A DNA stretch of 64,000 nt from Acidimicrobiales bacterium (lineage in GTDB: Bacteria; Actinomycetota; Acidimicrobiia; Acidimicrobiales; Aldehydirespiratoraceae): NCBI GenBank assembly GCA_040219515.1, contig JAVJSI010000004.1:1-64000 (forward strand). The letters are read 5' to 3'. Shown here one piece after another: positions 52,695 through 61,383 of this stretch (positions within the stretch are counted from its first letter, which is position 1; every line of letters starts with the position of its first letter). The translations under genes were made by a program, and so were the position numbers. Below the pieces are notes generated by a model. The model was not told the DNA's origin. It worked only from the letters and a program-made list of their open reading frames with translations, and did no database searches.

Positions 52695-52755
52695 AGCGTA
52701 GGTCGGTGCCGCAGCGCAGGTCGGTGGATGCAGGACAGGGGCGGTGAAATAGGGT
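52695..52755. promoter_or_regulatory. Back-to-back leaderless -10 elements
   Basis: On the minus strand TACGCT (52695-52700) lies 6 nt before the hydrolase ATG. On the plus strand TAGGGT (52750-52755) lies 7 nt before the mutase GTG at 52763. No Shine-Dalgarno is needed for either. Confidence 0.6.
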
Positions 52756-52762
52756 GGCGGCC

Positions 52763-54721
52763 GTGACGCAGAACCGAGCGCCGGCCGACCGACCGTGGAT
52801 CATGCGGACCTACTCGGGGCACTCCTCGGCTGCCGCCAGCAACGAGCTCTACCGGACCAATCTGTCCAAGGGGCAGACCGGGCTGTCGATCGCCTTCGAT
52901 CTCCCCACCCAGACCGGCTACGACCCCGATCACCCGCTGGCCCGCGGCGAGGTGGGAAAGGTCGGGGTGCCGGTGGCGCACCTCGGCGACATGGCCAGGC
53001 TGCTCGACGGGATCCCGGTCGACTCGATGAACACGTCGATGACGATCAATGCGCCGGCCGCGTGGCTGCTGGCGCTCTACGTCGCCCATGCCGAGACACG
53101 GGGTGTCGCCCGCGCGCGGCTGCGTGGCACGACCCAGAACGACATCGTCAAGGAGTACCTCAGCCGGGGGACCTACATCTTCCCGCCGGAGCCGTCGCGC
53201 CGGTTGACCGTCGACACGATGGCCTTCTGTGCGGCCCACGTGCCGAAGTGGAACCCGATCAACATCTGCTCGTATCACCTCCAGGAAGCGGGAGCGACGC
53301 CGGTGCAGGAGGTCGCCATCGCCCTCGCCACGGCGATCGACGTCCTCGACGCGGTGCGGACGTCCGGGCAGGTCGACATCGACCGGTTCGCGGCGGTCGT
53401 GGGTTCGGTTTCGTTCTTCGTGAACAGCGGCATCCGCTTCGTGGAGGAGACCTGCAAGATGCGGGCCTTCACCGAGATGTGGGACCGCATCACCGCTGAG
53501 CGCTACGGCATCACCGATCCCAAGGCTCGCCGTTTCCGCTACGGCGTGCAGGTCAACTCGCTGGGTCTGACGGCCGAGCAACCCGAGAACAACATGCACC
53601 GCATCGGGCTCGAACTGCTCGGCGTCACGCTGTCGAAGGACGCCCGGGCCCGCTCGATCCAACTGCCGGCGTGGAACGAGGCGTTGGGTCTGCCCCGACC
53701 GTGGGATCAGCAGTGGTCATTGCGGATGCAGCAGATCCTCGCCCACGAGTCCGACCTGCTGGAATACGACGACATCTTCGCCGGGTCGCGCGTGATCGAG
53801 GCGAAGACGGCCGAGATCATCGAGGGCGCCGATGCCGAGCTCGAGGAGATCCTGTCGCTCGGCGGCGCGTTCGCCTCGATCGAGGAACTCAAGACCCGGC
53901 TCGTTCGATCGCACGCGGCACGGCGGGCCCGGATCGAACGAGGCGACCTCACCGTGGTCGGCGTCAACGACTTCGTCGAGACCGAACCGTCGCCGCTCGG
54001 CGGTGGCGCGAGCGTGCTCACGGCCGACCCGGCCATCGAGCAGGAACTCGTCGACGCGCTGGCCGGCTGGCGCGCCGCCCGTGACGGCGACGCGGTCGAG
54101 GCCGCGTGTCAACGCCTCGCCGCCGCAGCCGCCAGTGGCGAGAACGTCATGGACGCCTCGATCGCGCTGGCCCATGCCGGTGGCACCACCGGCGAGTGGG
54201 CCGACGTGCTGCGGGCCGAGTTCGGCGAGTACCGCGGCCCGACCGGGGTGTCCGGCGCCGGACCCCGTCCTGCGTCGTCGTCGCTGCGGGCCGTGGCCGT
54301 TCGGCTGCAGGCACTCGACGCGGGACCGCCCCGCATCCTCATCGCGAAGCCGGGGCTCGACGGCCACTCGAACGGGGCCGAGCAGCTCGCCATCGCGGCC
54401 CGCGACGCGGGGATGGAAGTGATCTACCACGGCATTCGCTCGACGCCGGAACAGATCGCCCATGCCGCCCGTGACGAAGACGTCGACCTCATCGGACTCT
54501 CGGTGTTGTCCGGCAGTCATCTCTCGCTCGTGGCCGACACACTCGACCGGCTGCGCGCCGTCGCCGTCGACGCACCGGTCGTGGTGGGCGGCATCATCCC
54601 CGACACCGACCACGCCGTCCTTCGGACTCTCGGGGTCGCGCGGATCTACACCCCGGTCGACTTCGACCTGGCATCGATCGTGGACGACCTGGCCGATCTC
54701 GCGCTCGCCCACCGCGCATGA
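52763..54721 (+). CDS. B12-dependent acyl-CoA mutase, ethylmalonyl-CoA-mutase/MeaA type
   Basis: The 652-residue single chain holds both halves of a B12 mutase. The N-terminal TIM barrel starts RPWIMRTYSGHSSAAASNEL, with FDLPTQTGYDPDHPLARGEV and MNTSMTINAPAAWLLALYVA. The C-terminal cobalamin domain has LDGHSNG (axial H535), SVLSGSHL and VVGGIIP. The sequence and length match ethylmalonyl-CoA mutase (Ecm) and Streptomyces MeaA rather than methylmalonyl-CoA mutase. It would rearrange ethylmalonyl-CoA to methylsuccinyl-CoA. GTG 52763 is leaderless (TAGGGT, 7 nt). No crotonyl-CoA carboxylase/reductase gene is nearby. Overlaps the next gene by four bases. Confidence 0.92.
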   Translation: MTQNRAPADRPWIMRTYSGHSSAAASNELYRTNLSKGQTGLSIAFDLPTQTGYDPDHPLARGEVGKVGVPVAHLGDMARLLDGIPVDSMNTSMTINAPAAWLLALYVAHAETRGVARARLRGTTQNDIVKEYLSRGTYIFPPEPSRRLTVDTMAFCAAHVPKWNPINICSYHLQEAGATPVQEVAIALATAIDVLDAVRTSGQVDIDRFAAVVGSVSFFVNSGIRFVEETCKMRAFTEMWDRITAERYGITDPKARRFRYGVQVNSLGLTAEQPENNMHRIGLELLGVTLSKDARARSIQLPAWNEALGLPRPWDQQWSLRMQQILAHESDLLEYDDIFAGSRVIEAKTAEIIEGADAELEEILSLGGAFASIEELKTRLVRSHAARRARIERGDLTVVGVNDFVETEPSPLGGGASVLTADPAIEQELVDALAGWRAARDGDAVEAACQRLAAAAASGENVMDASIALAHAGGTTGEWADVLRAEFGEYRGPTGVSGAGPRPASSSLRAVAVRLQALDAGPPRILIAKPGLDGHSNGAEQLAIAARDAGMEVIYHGIRSTPEQIAHAARDEDVDLIGLSVLSGSHLSLVADTLDRLRAVAVDAPVVVGGIIPDTDHAVLRTLGVARIYTPVDFDLASIVDDLADLALAHRA

Positions 54722-55467
54722 GGATGCGGGTCGCCACCTACAACATCCGCAACGGTCGGGCGATCGACCTGTCGTCGTTCTGGTGGATGCGGCGGCGAGC
54801 GGTTCGTGCGGTCATCGCCCGGATCGATGCCGACATCTGGGGCCTGCAGGAGGCCTACGGGTTCCAGCGCCGCCACCTCGAACGCACGGTGTTGCCCGAC
54901 GAGCAGTGGGGGAGCGCAGGCGACGGTCGCCACGGAGGTGGCCGGGGCGAGCAGGTGCCGATCCTCTATCGCCGCGCCGCGTTCGCCGAGGCGTCGGCAT
55001 CGACCCGTTGGTTCGGGCCGACCCCGGAAGTGGCCGGTTCGGTGGTCGACGGTGCCGCGTTCCCCCGGATCGCGACCGTGGCGGACCTGACAATGCAGGC
55101 CGGCGGTGTCGTCCGGGTGGTCAACGTCCATCTCGACAGCGACTCCTCGGACCGGCGCGAAGCCGCGCTGCGCCAGCTGGTCGACTGGCTCGACGAACTG
55201 ACCGAGGCGCCCACGATCGTGATGGGCGACTTCAACGGCACGTTGCACGACCCCGGCTACGACGCGTTCGCGGGGGCCCGTCTGCGGACGGCGTTGCCGG
55301 CCGACACGGGACCCACATCGAACGGGTTCGGCCGGTATCTCGGCGCCCAACGACAGATCGACCATGTCCTCGTCTCCGAGGAGTTCACGGTGCGATCGGC
55401 GCGGATCGACGTCGAGTCGGGGCACGCGTCCGACCACTATCCGGTGGTGGTCGATCTCGAGCTCTGA
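54718..55467 (+). CDS. Endonuclease/exonuclease/phosphatase family protein
   Basis: The 249-residue EEP-fold hydrolase has MRVATYNIRNGRAIDLSSFW, DIWGLQEAY (metal Glu), RVVNVHLDSDSSDRREAALR (catalytic His), APTIVMGDFNGTLHDPGY and the final HASDHYPVVVDLEL with the SDH motif. Activity may be a nuclease or a phosphodiesterase. No signal peptide. The ATG overlaps the mutase stop (ATGA), though no metabolic link is obvious. Convergent with the VOC gene. Confidence 0.9.
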   Translation: MRMRVATYNIRNGRAIDLSSFWWMRRRAVRAVIARIDADIWGLQEAYGFQRRHLERTVLPDEQWGSAGDGRHGGGRGEQVPILYRRAAFAEASASTRWFGPTPEVAGSVVDGAAFPRIATVADLTMQAGGVVRVVNVHLDSDSSDRREAALRQLVDWLDELTEAPTIVMGDFNGTLHDPGYDAFAGARLRTALPADTGPTSNGFGRYLGAQRQIDHVLVSEEFTVRSARIDVESGHASDHYPVVVDLEL

Positions 55468-55475
55468 CCGGTCAG
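55464..55475. terminator. Palindrome with both stops, EEP/VOC junction
   Basis: CTGACCGGTCAG is a perfect 12-bp palindrome holding the plus-strand TGA (55465-55467) and the minus-strand stop (55472-55474). As RNA it forms only a very short stem. Confidence 0.4.
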
Positions 55476-56209
55476 GCGGATGCGGGGCTCTCGATGAACT
55501 CGAGGCAGGTGCCGTCCGGGTCCCGGAAGAAGGCCGCCCACAAGCCGGCGATGGGAATGGTCGGGCCCATGTCGAGCAGGACCGGATCGGGGCACTCCGC
55601 CTCGTTCCGGCGTGCTTCGGCCACCGCAGCGGTTGCGTCGTCGACGAGGAACGCCATGCGGAAGATGCCGAGGTCGTTGGCGTTCGCGTAGGCAGGACGG
55701 TCGGGCGCGCCGGGACGGAGCCGGATGACGAAGTCGTCGCCGGGCACCGACAACTCACCGGTGGGTCCGGTGAGCCCGAGCACCCGGCGGTACCACGCAT
55801 CGCTCGCGTCGACATCGCGCACGTTGACGACCACCCCGAGGAACCGGACGGCGTCGCCGGGCTCGAGGACCAGCCGGGTGCCATCGGGGTCGATCACCTC
55901 GGTCGTGTCGTTTAGGGTCGGGCTGGCGAGGCGTAGAGCGATCATGCCGAGAGCGTCGGGCGACGAGTGGGGTGGCCGCCCCGGCGCCGGGACCTTCCAC
56001 TCCAGCAGGTCGATCACCGGGTTCGCCCGTCCGTCGGACATCATCCACGCGTCCCACTGGGCGGGCCCGTCGATGCCGAACCCCGAGCCGTCCTGGGGGT
56101 CGGGTGCGGTCCGTACCAGCGGGTGCAGTCCGAGCTCGTCGCGGTAGAAGTCGACCGATCGCCCGAGGTCGCGGCAGTTGACGTTGCAGTGCTGCACGTG
56201 GCGGAGCAT
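55472..56209 (-). CDS. Two-domain VOC/glyoxalase-like protein
   Basis: The 245-residue protein has two VOC modules. The first begins LRHVQHCNVNCRDLGRSVDF-YRDELGLHPL (His metal ligand region), the second FLGVVVNVRDVDASDAWYRR-VLGL and ends GLWAAFFRDPDGTCLEFIES (metal Glu). Such proteins are extradiol dioxygenases, isomerases or ligand binders. ATG 56209 follows the SDR stop by 2 bp, so it is expressed with the SDR. No specific substrate can be named. Confidence 0.88.
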   Translation of the reverse strand: MLRHVQHCNVNCRDLGRSVDFYRDELGLHPLVRTAPDPQDGSGFGIDGPAQWDAWMMSDGRANPVIDLLEWKVPAPGRPPHSSPDALGMIALRLASPTLNDTTEVIDPDGTRLVLEPGDAVRFLGVVVNVRDVDASDAWYRRVLGLTGPTGELSVPGDDFVIRLRPGAPDRPAYANANDLGIFRMAFLVDDATAAVAEARRNEAECPDPVLLDMGPTIPIAGLWAAFFRDPDGTCLEFIESPASA

Positions 56210-56211
56210 CT

Positions 56212-57099
56212 TCAGTCCCGGTCGGTCGGGCGAATGGTGGCGATGATGTCCTGGATGCCGCCGAGGTCGTAGGCCGTCTCCGGGTCGGCTCGCACCGCAG
56301 CGTCGAGCGCGTGGGCGTCGTCGCCGACCAGGATGCGCCACCGGCTCTCGCGCACCCCGTCGAGGATGACGGTCGCCGCGTCGGCAGCCGACATCGGGGC
56401 GTTCTGCTCGAAGGCATCGGCGGCGGCGTCGAAGAGCTGCTGGACGTCGTCGGTCAACGCCGGGTTCTCGCCGTGCCGAAGTGAGCTCCGCACGATGCCG
56501 GTCCCGATGTGGCCGGGCATCACGAGAGAGACGCCGACGTGGGGGGCGTGCACCCGCAGGTCGGTGACGAGCGCCTCGGTGAATCCCTTCACCGCGAACT
56601 TGGCGGCGGAATACGCGGTGTGTGGCTGGGTGGGGCCGAGGCTGGCCCAGAACCCGTTGACACTCGAGGTGTTGACGAGGTGGCCCTCGTCGGCCGCCAC
56701 CAGCAGCGGCAGGAAGGCGCGGGTGCCCCAGTAGACGCCGCCCCAGCAGACGGCGAAGCACCGATCCCAACTCTCGCGAGTGCCCTCGAAGAGGCTGCCG
56801 CCGCCACTGATGCCCGCATTGTTGAAGACGAGATGGACGCGGTCCGTGTCGTGCTGCGCCACGACCTCGTCGCGGAAACGCAGGATCGCCTCCTCGTCGC
56901 CGACATCGCAGTGATGGCTGGTCACCTCGACGCCGGCCGATTCCTCGCGGATCTGGGCGGTGGTGTCGGCCATGTCGTCGTCGGACAGGTCACAGATGGC
57001 GACGTCACAACCCTCGGCCGCGAGTTGGCGGGCGATCTGGCGACCCATTCCGCTCGCACCGCCGGTGATGACCGCCAACTTTCCCGAGAAGTCCCGCAT
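56212..57099 (-). CDS. SDR family oxidoreductase
   Basis: The 295-residue classical SDR has TGGASGMGRQIARQLAAEG for cofactor binding (about 12-19), NNAGISGGG, and YSAAKFAVKGFTEAL with the catalytic Tyr/Lys. The long C-terminal part (GENPALTDDVQQLFDAAADA) and the Asp at the end of the second strand (CDLSDDDM) suggest NAD(H) specificity. The start is leaderless: TATGCT on the minus strand (57106-57111) is 6 nt from ATG 57099. It heads a two-gene unit with the VOC gene. Confidence 0.92.
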   Translation of the reverse strand: MRDFSGKLAVITGGASGMGRQIARQLAAEGCDVAICDLSDDDMADTTAQIREESAGVEVTSHHCDVGDEEAILRFRDEVVAQHDTDRVHLVFNNAGISGGGSLFEGTRESWDRCFAVCWGGVYWGTRAFLPLLVAADEGHLVNTSSVNGFWASLGPTQPHTAYSAAKFAVKGFTEALVTDLRVHAPHVGVSLVMPGHIGTGIVRSSLRHGENPALTDDVQQLFDAAADAFEQNAPMSAADAATVILDGVRESRWRILVGDDAHALDAAVRADPETAYDLGGIQDIIATIRPTDRD

Positions 57100-57105
57100 C
57101 CGGCG

Positions 57106-57139
57106 AGCATATGGGCGACGACGCTGCGGGACCTAAGCT
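57106..57139. promoter_or_regulatory. Back-to-back leaderless -10 elements
   Basis: TATGCT on the minus strand (57106-57111) serves the SDR (6-nt gap) and TAAGCT on the plus strand (57134-57139) serves the gene at 57147 (7-nt gap). Confidence 0.6.
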
Positions 57140-57146
57140 CCCCGCG

Positions 57147-58154
57147 ATGACCGATCCCCGCACGCTGAGCGATCTACCGACGCCGAGCCTGGTGGTCGAG
57201 CGTTCGATCTTCGACGCCAATGTCGCGGCGATGGCCGCCGCCCGGCCCGGGGCCCGGCTGCGCCCCCACGTGAAGGCGTTCAAGTCGACGGCCCTCGCCG
57301 CGGAACTGGCGGCGGCCGGCCACGAGAACTTCTGCGCGGCGACCGTTCGCGAGATGGAGGGCATGGCCCGGGCCGGTCTCGGCACCGACCTCCTCCTGGC
57401 CAACCAGTCGCTCGACCTGCGCCGCCTCACTCCACTGGTCGAGGCCGGTCACCGGATGACCGTCGCCATCGACTCGCCCGAGACACTCGCCGCCGCCGTG
57501 AACGCGGGTATTCCCGAGGTGCTCGTCGACGTGTTCGTCGGCATGCCGCGCTGTGGCATCCACGCCGACGGCGCCGGTGCGCTCGCCGACGCGGCACGGG
57601 CCGCCGGGCTCGGGGTGCGCGGGGTGATGGGTTACGAGGGGCACCTGATGATGGCCGACGCGGCCGACAAGCCGGCTGCCGTCGAGGCGGCGATGGCCCT
57701 TCTGCTCGCGGCCGCAGCCGATGTGGGGGGCGACATCGTGTCGGCCGGGGGCACCGGCACCTACGACGTGAACACGTGGGCCAGCGAGATCCAGGCGGGT
57801 TCGTACTGCCTGCTCGACACCGACTACGCGAAGCTCGAGTCGCCCTTCGAGATCGCCATCACGGTGCTCGCCACCGTGATCTCGGTGAACCGCGACGGCT
57901 GGGCGGTGGCCGATGCCGGCCTGAAGTCGTTGGGAATGGACCACGGCAACCCCACATGGCCCGAGGGCGATTTGTTCTTCTGTTCCGACGAACACACGAC
58001 GTTGTTCGACCCCGACACCCGTATGCGGGTGGGGGACCGGGTGAGGCTCCAGCCCGGCCACGTCGACCCCACGATCGCTCGACACGAGGTGATGTGGGTC
58101 GTCGACGGTGAGGACATCGTCGATCGCTGGCCGGTCGATCTGAGGCACTGGTGA
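57147..58154 (+). CDS. D-threonine-aldolase/D-serine-dehydratase-like PLP protein
   Basis: The 335-residue fold-type III PLP enzyme has TPSLVVERSIFDANVAAMAA, RPHVKAFKS with PLP lysine K43, FVGMPRCGIHADGAGALADA and SAGGTGTYDVN (phosphate binding). The C-terminal domain LKSLGMDHGNP, SDEHTTLFDPD and RLQPGHVDPTIARHEVMWVV matches the metal-site half of DSD1 and D-threonine aldolase. It may cleave beta-hydroxy D-amino acids. Leaderless. The stop overlaps the GTG of the lactone oxidase gene. Confidence 0.9.
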   Translation: MTDPRTLSDLPTPSLVVERSIFDANVAAMAAARPGARLRPHVKAFKSTALAAELAAAGHENFCAATVREMEGMARAGLGTDLLLANQSLDLRRLTPLVEAGHRMTVAIDSPETLAAAVNAGIPEVLVDVFVGMPRCGIHADGAGALADAARAAGLGVRGVMGYEGHLMMADAADKPAAVEAAMALLLAAAADVGGDIVSAGGTGTYDVNTWASEIQAGSYCLLDTDYAKLESPFEIAITVLATVISVNRDGWAVADAGLKSLGMDHGNPTWPEGDLFFCSDEHTTLFDPDTRMRVGDRVRLQPGHVDPTIARHEVMWVVDGEDIVDRWPVDLRHW

Positions 58155-59455
58155 GCACGACCTTCCGCAACTGGGCCGGGAACCAGGTCTGTCTGCCGAC
58201 CGAACGGGCGATGCCGCGGTCGTCCGACGAGGTGGCAGCGATCGTCGCCCGGGCCGCGGCCGACGGTGTGCGGGTGAAGGCGGTCGGCGCCGGTCACTCG
58301 TTCACCGCTGCGGCGATGACCGACGGCGTGTTGATGTCGCTCGACCATGTCGCCGACGTCATCTCGGTCGACACCGAACGCCGGCGGGTCACGGTGGGCG
58401 CGGGCATGCGGCTCGCGGACCTCAACGTGGTGCTCGACAAGGCGGGCCTGGCCATGCCCAACCTGGGCGACATCGCCTATCAGTCGATAGCCGGCGCGGT
58501 GGCCACGGCCACCCATGGCACCGGCGCCGAGCTCGGCAATCTGGCCACCACGATCGTCGGCATGGAGATCGTCGACGGCACCGGACAGCGGATCCGCTGC
58601 GACGAGAACGAGCGGGCCGACCTGCTCCGCGTCGCCCGAGTGGGCGTCGGTGCGCTGGGGATCGTCACCGAGGTGACCCTCCAGTGCGTGCCCGCGTTCG
58701 ACCTCCACGCCGTGGAGACCATCGAGGTGCTCGACGACGTACTCGACGGCTTCGAGGACAACTGGCGGGGCAGCGACCACTTCGAGTTCTTCTGGATGCC
58801 GGGCGCTCGACGCTGTCAGGTGAAGCGCAACAATCGCACCACCGAACCGCGCCGCCCGCAGCCTCGGTTGGCCTACCTGCGAGACAAGATCGTCGCCGAG
58901 AACCTGGCGTTCGGATTGGTCACCAAGGTCGGTGCTCGTTTCCCCGGGGCGGCGCCGCGCATCGCCAAGCTCGTCGACTCCGGTGTCTCGGGGCGTGATC
59001 TCGTCGATGCCAGCCACCGGATCTTCGCCAGCCCGCGATGGGTGCGCTTCACCGAGATGGAGTACGGCATCCCGCGAAATGCCCTACCCGAGGCGATGCG
59101 GCGCGTGCGCGATCTCGTCAAGCGCGGAAGCGAGCCGATCTTCTTCCCGATCGAGGTGCGGGTATCGGCCGCCGACGACATTCCCCTGTCCACCGCGCAG
59201 GGCCGCGACACGGCGTGGATCGCCGCCCATGTGCACAAGGGCGGCTCCTACGAGACGTACTTCCAGGGCATCGAGCGGATCATGGCCGACTACGACGGCC
59301 GCCCTCACTGGGGCAAGCTGCACTTCCAGGACCACACGACGCTGGCGCCGAGGTATCCCGAGTGGGAAGCCTTCCAGGCCGTGCGGGCGGAGCTGGATCC
59401 CGCCGGCCGGTTCGCCAACTCCTACACCGATCGGGTGCTCGGACCGGTCGCATGA
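58151..59455 (+). CDS. FAD-linked aldonolactone oxidase-like protein
   Basis: The 434-residue flavoprotein belongs to the D-arabinono/L-gulono-1,4-lactone oxidase group. VKAVGAGHSFTAAAMTDGVL carries the His (H49) that often bonds FAD covalently, GAVATATHGTGAELGNLATT is the PP-binding loop, and the C-terminal ALO domain has HFEFFWMPGARRCQVKRNNR and RPHWGKLHFQDHTTL. The presumed reaction oxidises a sugar lactone with O2. GTG start overlaps the upstream stop (GTGA), so the pair may act on one sugar or hydroxy-acid route. Confidence 0.92.
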   Translation: MSTTFRNWAGNQVCLPTERAMPRSSDEVAAIVARAAADGVRVKAVGAGHSFTAAAMTDGVLMSLDHVADVISVDTERRRVTVGAGMRLADLNVVLDKAGLAMPNLGDIAYQSIAGAVATATHGTGAELGNLATTIVGMEIVDGTGQRIRCDENERADLLRVARVGVGALGIVTEVTLQCVPAFDLHAVETIEVLDDVLDGFEDNWRGSDHFEFFWMPGARRCQVKRNNRTTEPRRPQPRLAYLRDKIVAENLAFGLVTKVGARFPGAAPRIAKLVDSGVSGRDLVDASHRIFASPRWVRFTEMEYGIPRNALPEAMRRVRDLVKRGSEPIFFPIEVRVSAADDIPLSTAQGRDTAWIAAHVHKGGSYETYFQGIERIMADYDGRPHWGKLHFQDHTTLAPRYPEWEAFQAVRAELDPAGRFANSYTDRVLGPVA

Positions 59456-59475
59456 CCGGGCGAGGTTGAGCCGGT

Positions 59476-60531
59476 GTGCCGATGAGTAGCGAGGTCGCCG
59501 ACTTCTTCCGGGCGTTCGCCGACTACTCGTTGAAGGGCTACGCACCGATCTACGAATCGATGGTGCGCGCCGCAGCCGACAACGACGAGGTGATCGCGCT
59601 CGTGGCCTCGGCGCCGGCGGAAGCCCACGTACCCAACAACCTCCACGCGGCAGCCCGCTATCTGACGCTCACCGGCGTCGATCATCCCCTTGCTGCGGTC
59701 TACGAACCCGGATTCGTGATCGGGTCCGGCGAGGACGTGGGCGCGATGTTCTGCGATCTGGTGCTCGCCTGTCCCGATGAGATCAGCCGGCTGCTGGCGA
59801 CCCGCTACGTCCAGACCAACGAGGTCAACCGGACGTCCGCGATCGCGCCCTTGCTCAATCTGATCGGCCGCCGGACCGGGTCGGGTCTCGCACTGATCGA
59901 TGTCGGATGCAGCGCCGGGCTCAACCTGCTGCTCGATCGGTACCGGATCGATCTCGGCGCCGTTGCCCTGGGCCCGGCCGACGCTCGGCTGCATCTCGCC
60001 GCGGAGAGCCGGGGGAGCACGCCGGTTGCCGAGCCGGCCGACATCTCGTGGCGACGGGGCGTCGACCGCAACCCGATCGACGTCACCGATCCCGACGAGG
60101 CCCGCTGGCTGGAGTCGCTCGTGTGGCCGGACCATCCCGAACGGCTGGCTCGGCTCCGGGCCGCGATCGCCGAGGTGCAGGCCGACCCGCCGACGCTCGT
60201 GCGTGCCGATGCCGTCGCCGGTGTGCGCGCCGCGCTGTCGGCCGCGCCGCCCGACCTCCATGCGGTCGTCCTCACGACCTGGGTGGTCTTCTACTTCGAC
60301 GAGCAGCTGCGCCGGGAGTTCGAGGCGGCGATCGTCGGCGCCGACCGGACGACGTCATGGTTGGCGATGGAGATGGCGGGCATCGTGCCCGGCATCGACG
60401 TCCCGCCGGCGCCGACCGGCGAAGGCGAGGTGAGCGTGATGACCCTGGTCAACGGTGGTGCCGGCCGACCCGTCACCCGCGAGTTCCTCGGCTTCACCCA
60501 TCCCCACGGCGCGTGGGTGGATCTCGCCTGA
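59476..60531 (+). CDS. DUF2332 family protein
   Basis: The 351-residue protein reads EVADFFRAFADYSLKGYAPI-YESMV, LVASAPAEAHVPNNLHAAAR, VQTNEVNRTSAIAPLLNLIG, ALIDVGCSAGLNLLLDRYRI (a SAM-like glycine motif), and ends GFTHPHGAWVDLA. This is the DUF2332 layout, common in actinobacteria and of unknown activity; the glycine motif hints at a methyltransferase-like fold. GTG 59476 has GAGG 10 nt upstream; ATG 59482 is an alternative. Codirectional with, and 20 bp after, the lactone oxidase gene. Confidence 0.85.
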   Translation: MPMSSEVADFFRAFADYSLKGYAPIYESMVRAAADNDEVIALVASAPAEAHVPNNLHAAARYLTLTGVDHPLAAVYEPGFVIGSGEDVGAMFCDLVLACPDEISRLLATRYVQTNEVNRTSAIAPLLNLIGRRTGSGLALIDVGCSAGLNLLLDRYRIDLGAVALGPADARLHLAAESRGSTPVAEPADISWRRGVDRNPIDVTDPDEARWLESLVWPDHPERLARLRAAIAEVQADPPTLVRADAVAGVRAALSAAPPDLHAVVLTTWVVFYFDEQLRREFEAAIVGADRTTSWLAMEMAGIVPGIDVPPAPTGEGEVSVMTLVNGGAGRPVTREFLGFTHPHGAWVDLA

Positions 60532-60543
60532 GAAGCCTGAGGA

Positions 60544-61332
60544 TCAGCGGACAAGCGTGGTGCCGCCGTCGACCGTGATGATCTGGCCGGTCATGAACGC
60601 ACCCGCCGGGCCGGCCAGCAGCAGGGCGACCCCCTTGATGTCGTCGGCATCGCCCCAGCGGTGCATCGGGATCATCCGGAGTTCGGCTTCGTAGGCCGCC
60701 GGATCCTGCTTCGCGTATTCGGTGAGGTCGGAGTGGAACCGGCCGGGGGCGATGGCGTTCACCCGGATGTGTTGCGCAGCGAGCGTGGAGGCGAGATTGC
60801 GGGTCATCTGGTGCAACCCGGCCTTGGACACGCTGTAGCTGTAGGTGTCGCTTGCGTTGGCGCTGATGCCCGAGATCGACCCGATGTTGATCACCGCGCT
60901 CTGCTGCTCGGCCGTCGCCCGCTTGGTCAGCAACGGAATGAGGGCCCGGGTGAGGAAGAACGGTGACTTGAGGTTGAGGTCCATCACCTTGTCCCAGCCG
61001 TGCTCGGGGAACTCGCCGAGCGGGGCGAGCCAGCCGCGGCCGGCGTTGTTGACCAGCACGTCGAGGTGCGCTTCTCGCTCGCTGATCGTCGTGGCGAGCG
61101 TTTGCACGTCGTCCATGGTGGAGAGGTCGCCGGCCAGGGCGATGCACTCGCCCTCGTGAGCGGCCGTGAGTTCGGTGGCGGTCGCCTCGACGACGTCGGT
61201 GTTTCGCGCCGTGATGTAGACTCGGTCGGCCCCGGCCTCGAGGAACGCCTCGGCCATGTGGCGGCCCAGCCCCTTCGATCCGCCCGTGACGAGACACGTA
61301 CGATCAACCAACGAAAAAAGTCCAGCGCCCAT
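60544..61332 (-). CDS. SDR family oxidoreductase next to RAYT element
   Basis: The 262-residue SDR has TGGSKGLGRHMAEAFLEAGA, NNAGRGWLAPLGEFPEHGWD, INIGSISGISANASDTYSYS-VSKAGLHQM with the catalytic Tyr/Lys, and the C-terminal GQIITVDGGTTLV. GGGAGGG 7 nt before ATG 61332 is a good ribosome site. The REP repeat of the neighbouring RAYT element begins only 20 bp upstream of the start, so the native promoter has probably been displaced or lies inside the element. Confidence 0.93.
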   Translation of the reverse strand: MGAGLFSLVDRTCLVTGGSKGLGRHMAEAFLEAGADRVYITARNTDVVEATATELTAAHEGECIALAGDLSTMDDVQTLATTISEREAHLDVLVNNAGRGWLAPLGEFPEHGWDKVMDLNLKSPFFLTRALIPLLTKRATAEQQSAVINIGSISGISANASDTYSYSVSKAGLHQMTRNLASTLAAQHIRVNAIAPGRFHSDLTEYAKQDPAAYEAELRMIPMHRWGDADDIKGVALLLAGPAGAFMTGQIITVDGGTTLVR

Positions 61333-61351
61333 CCCGAAACCCTCCCACACC

Positions 61352-61383
61352 TGCAGCGTTGGGGTCAGACCCCCGTCCCAACT
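61352..61383 (+). repeat. REP-like terminal repeat, left
   Basis: This copy reads TGCAGCGTTGGGGTCAGACC at its start. It includes the stop codon of the transposase gene (61365-61367 on plus as TCA). Confidence 0.8.

Noticed and set aside
61361-61373. GGGGTCAGACCCC as a transcription-factor operator
   Set aside because: The same hairpin recurs in the inverted right-end repeat and flanks a RAYT gene, so it is better explained as REP sequence.
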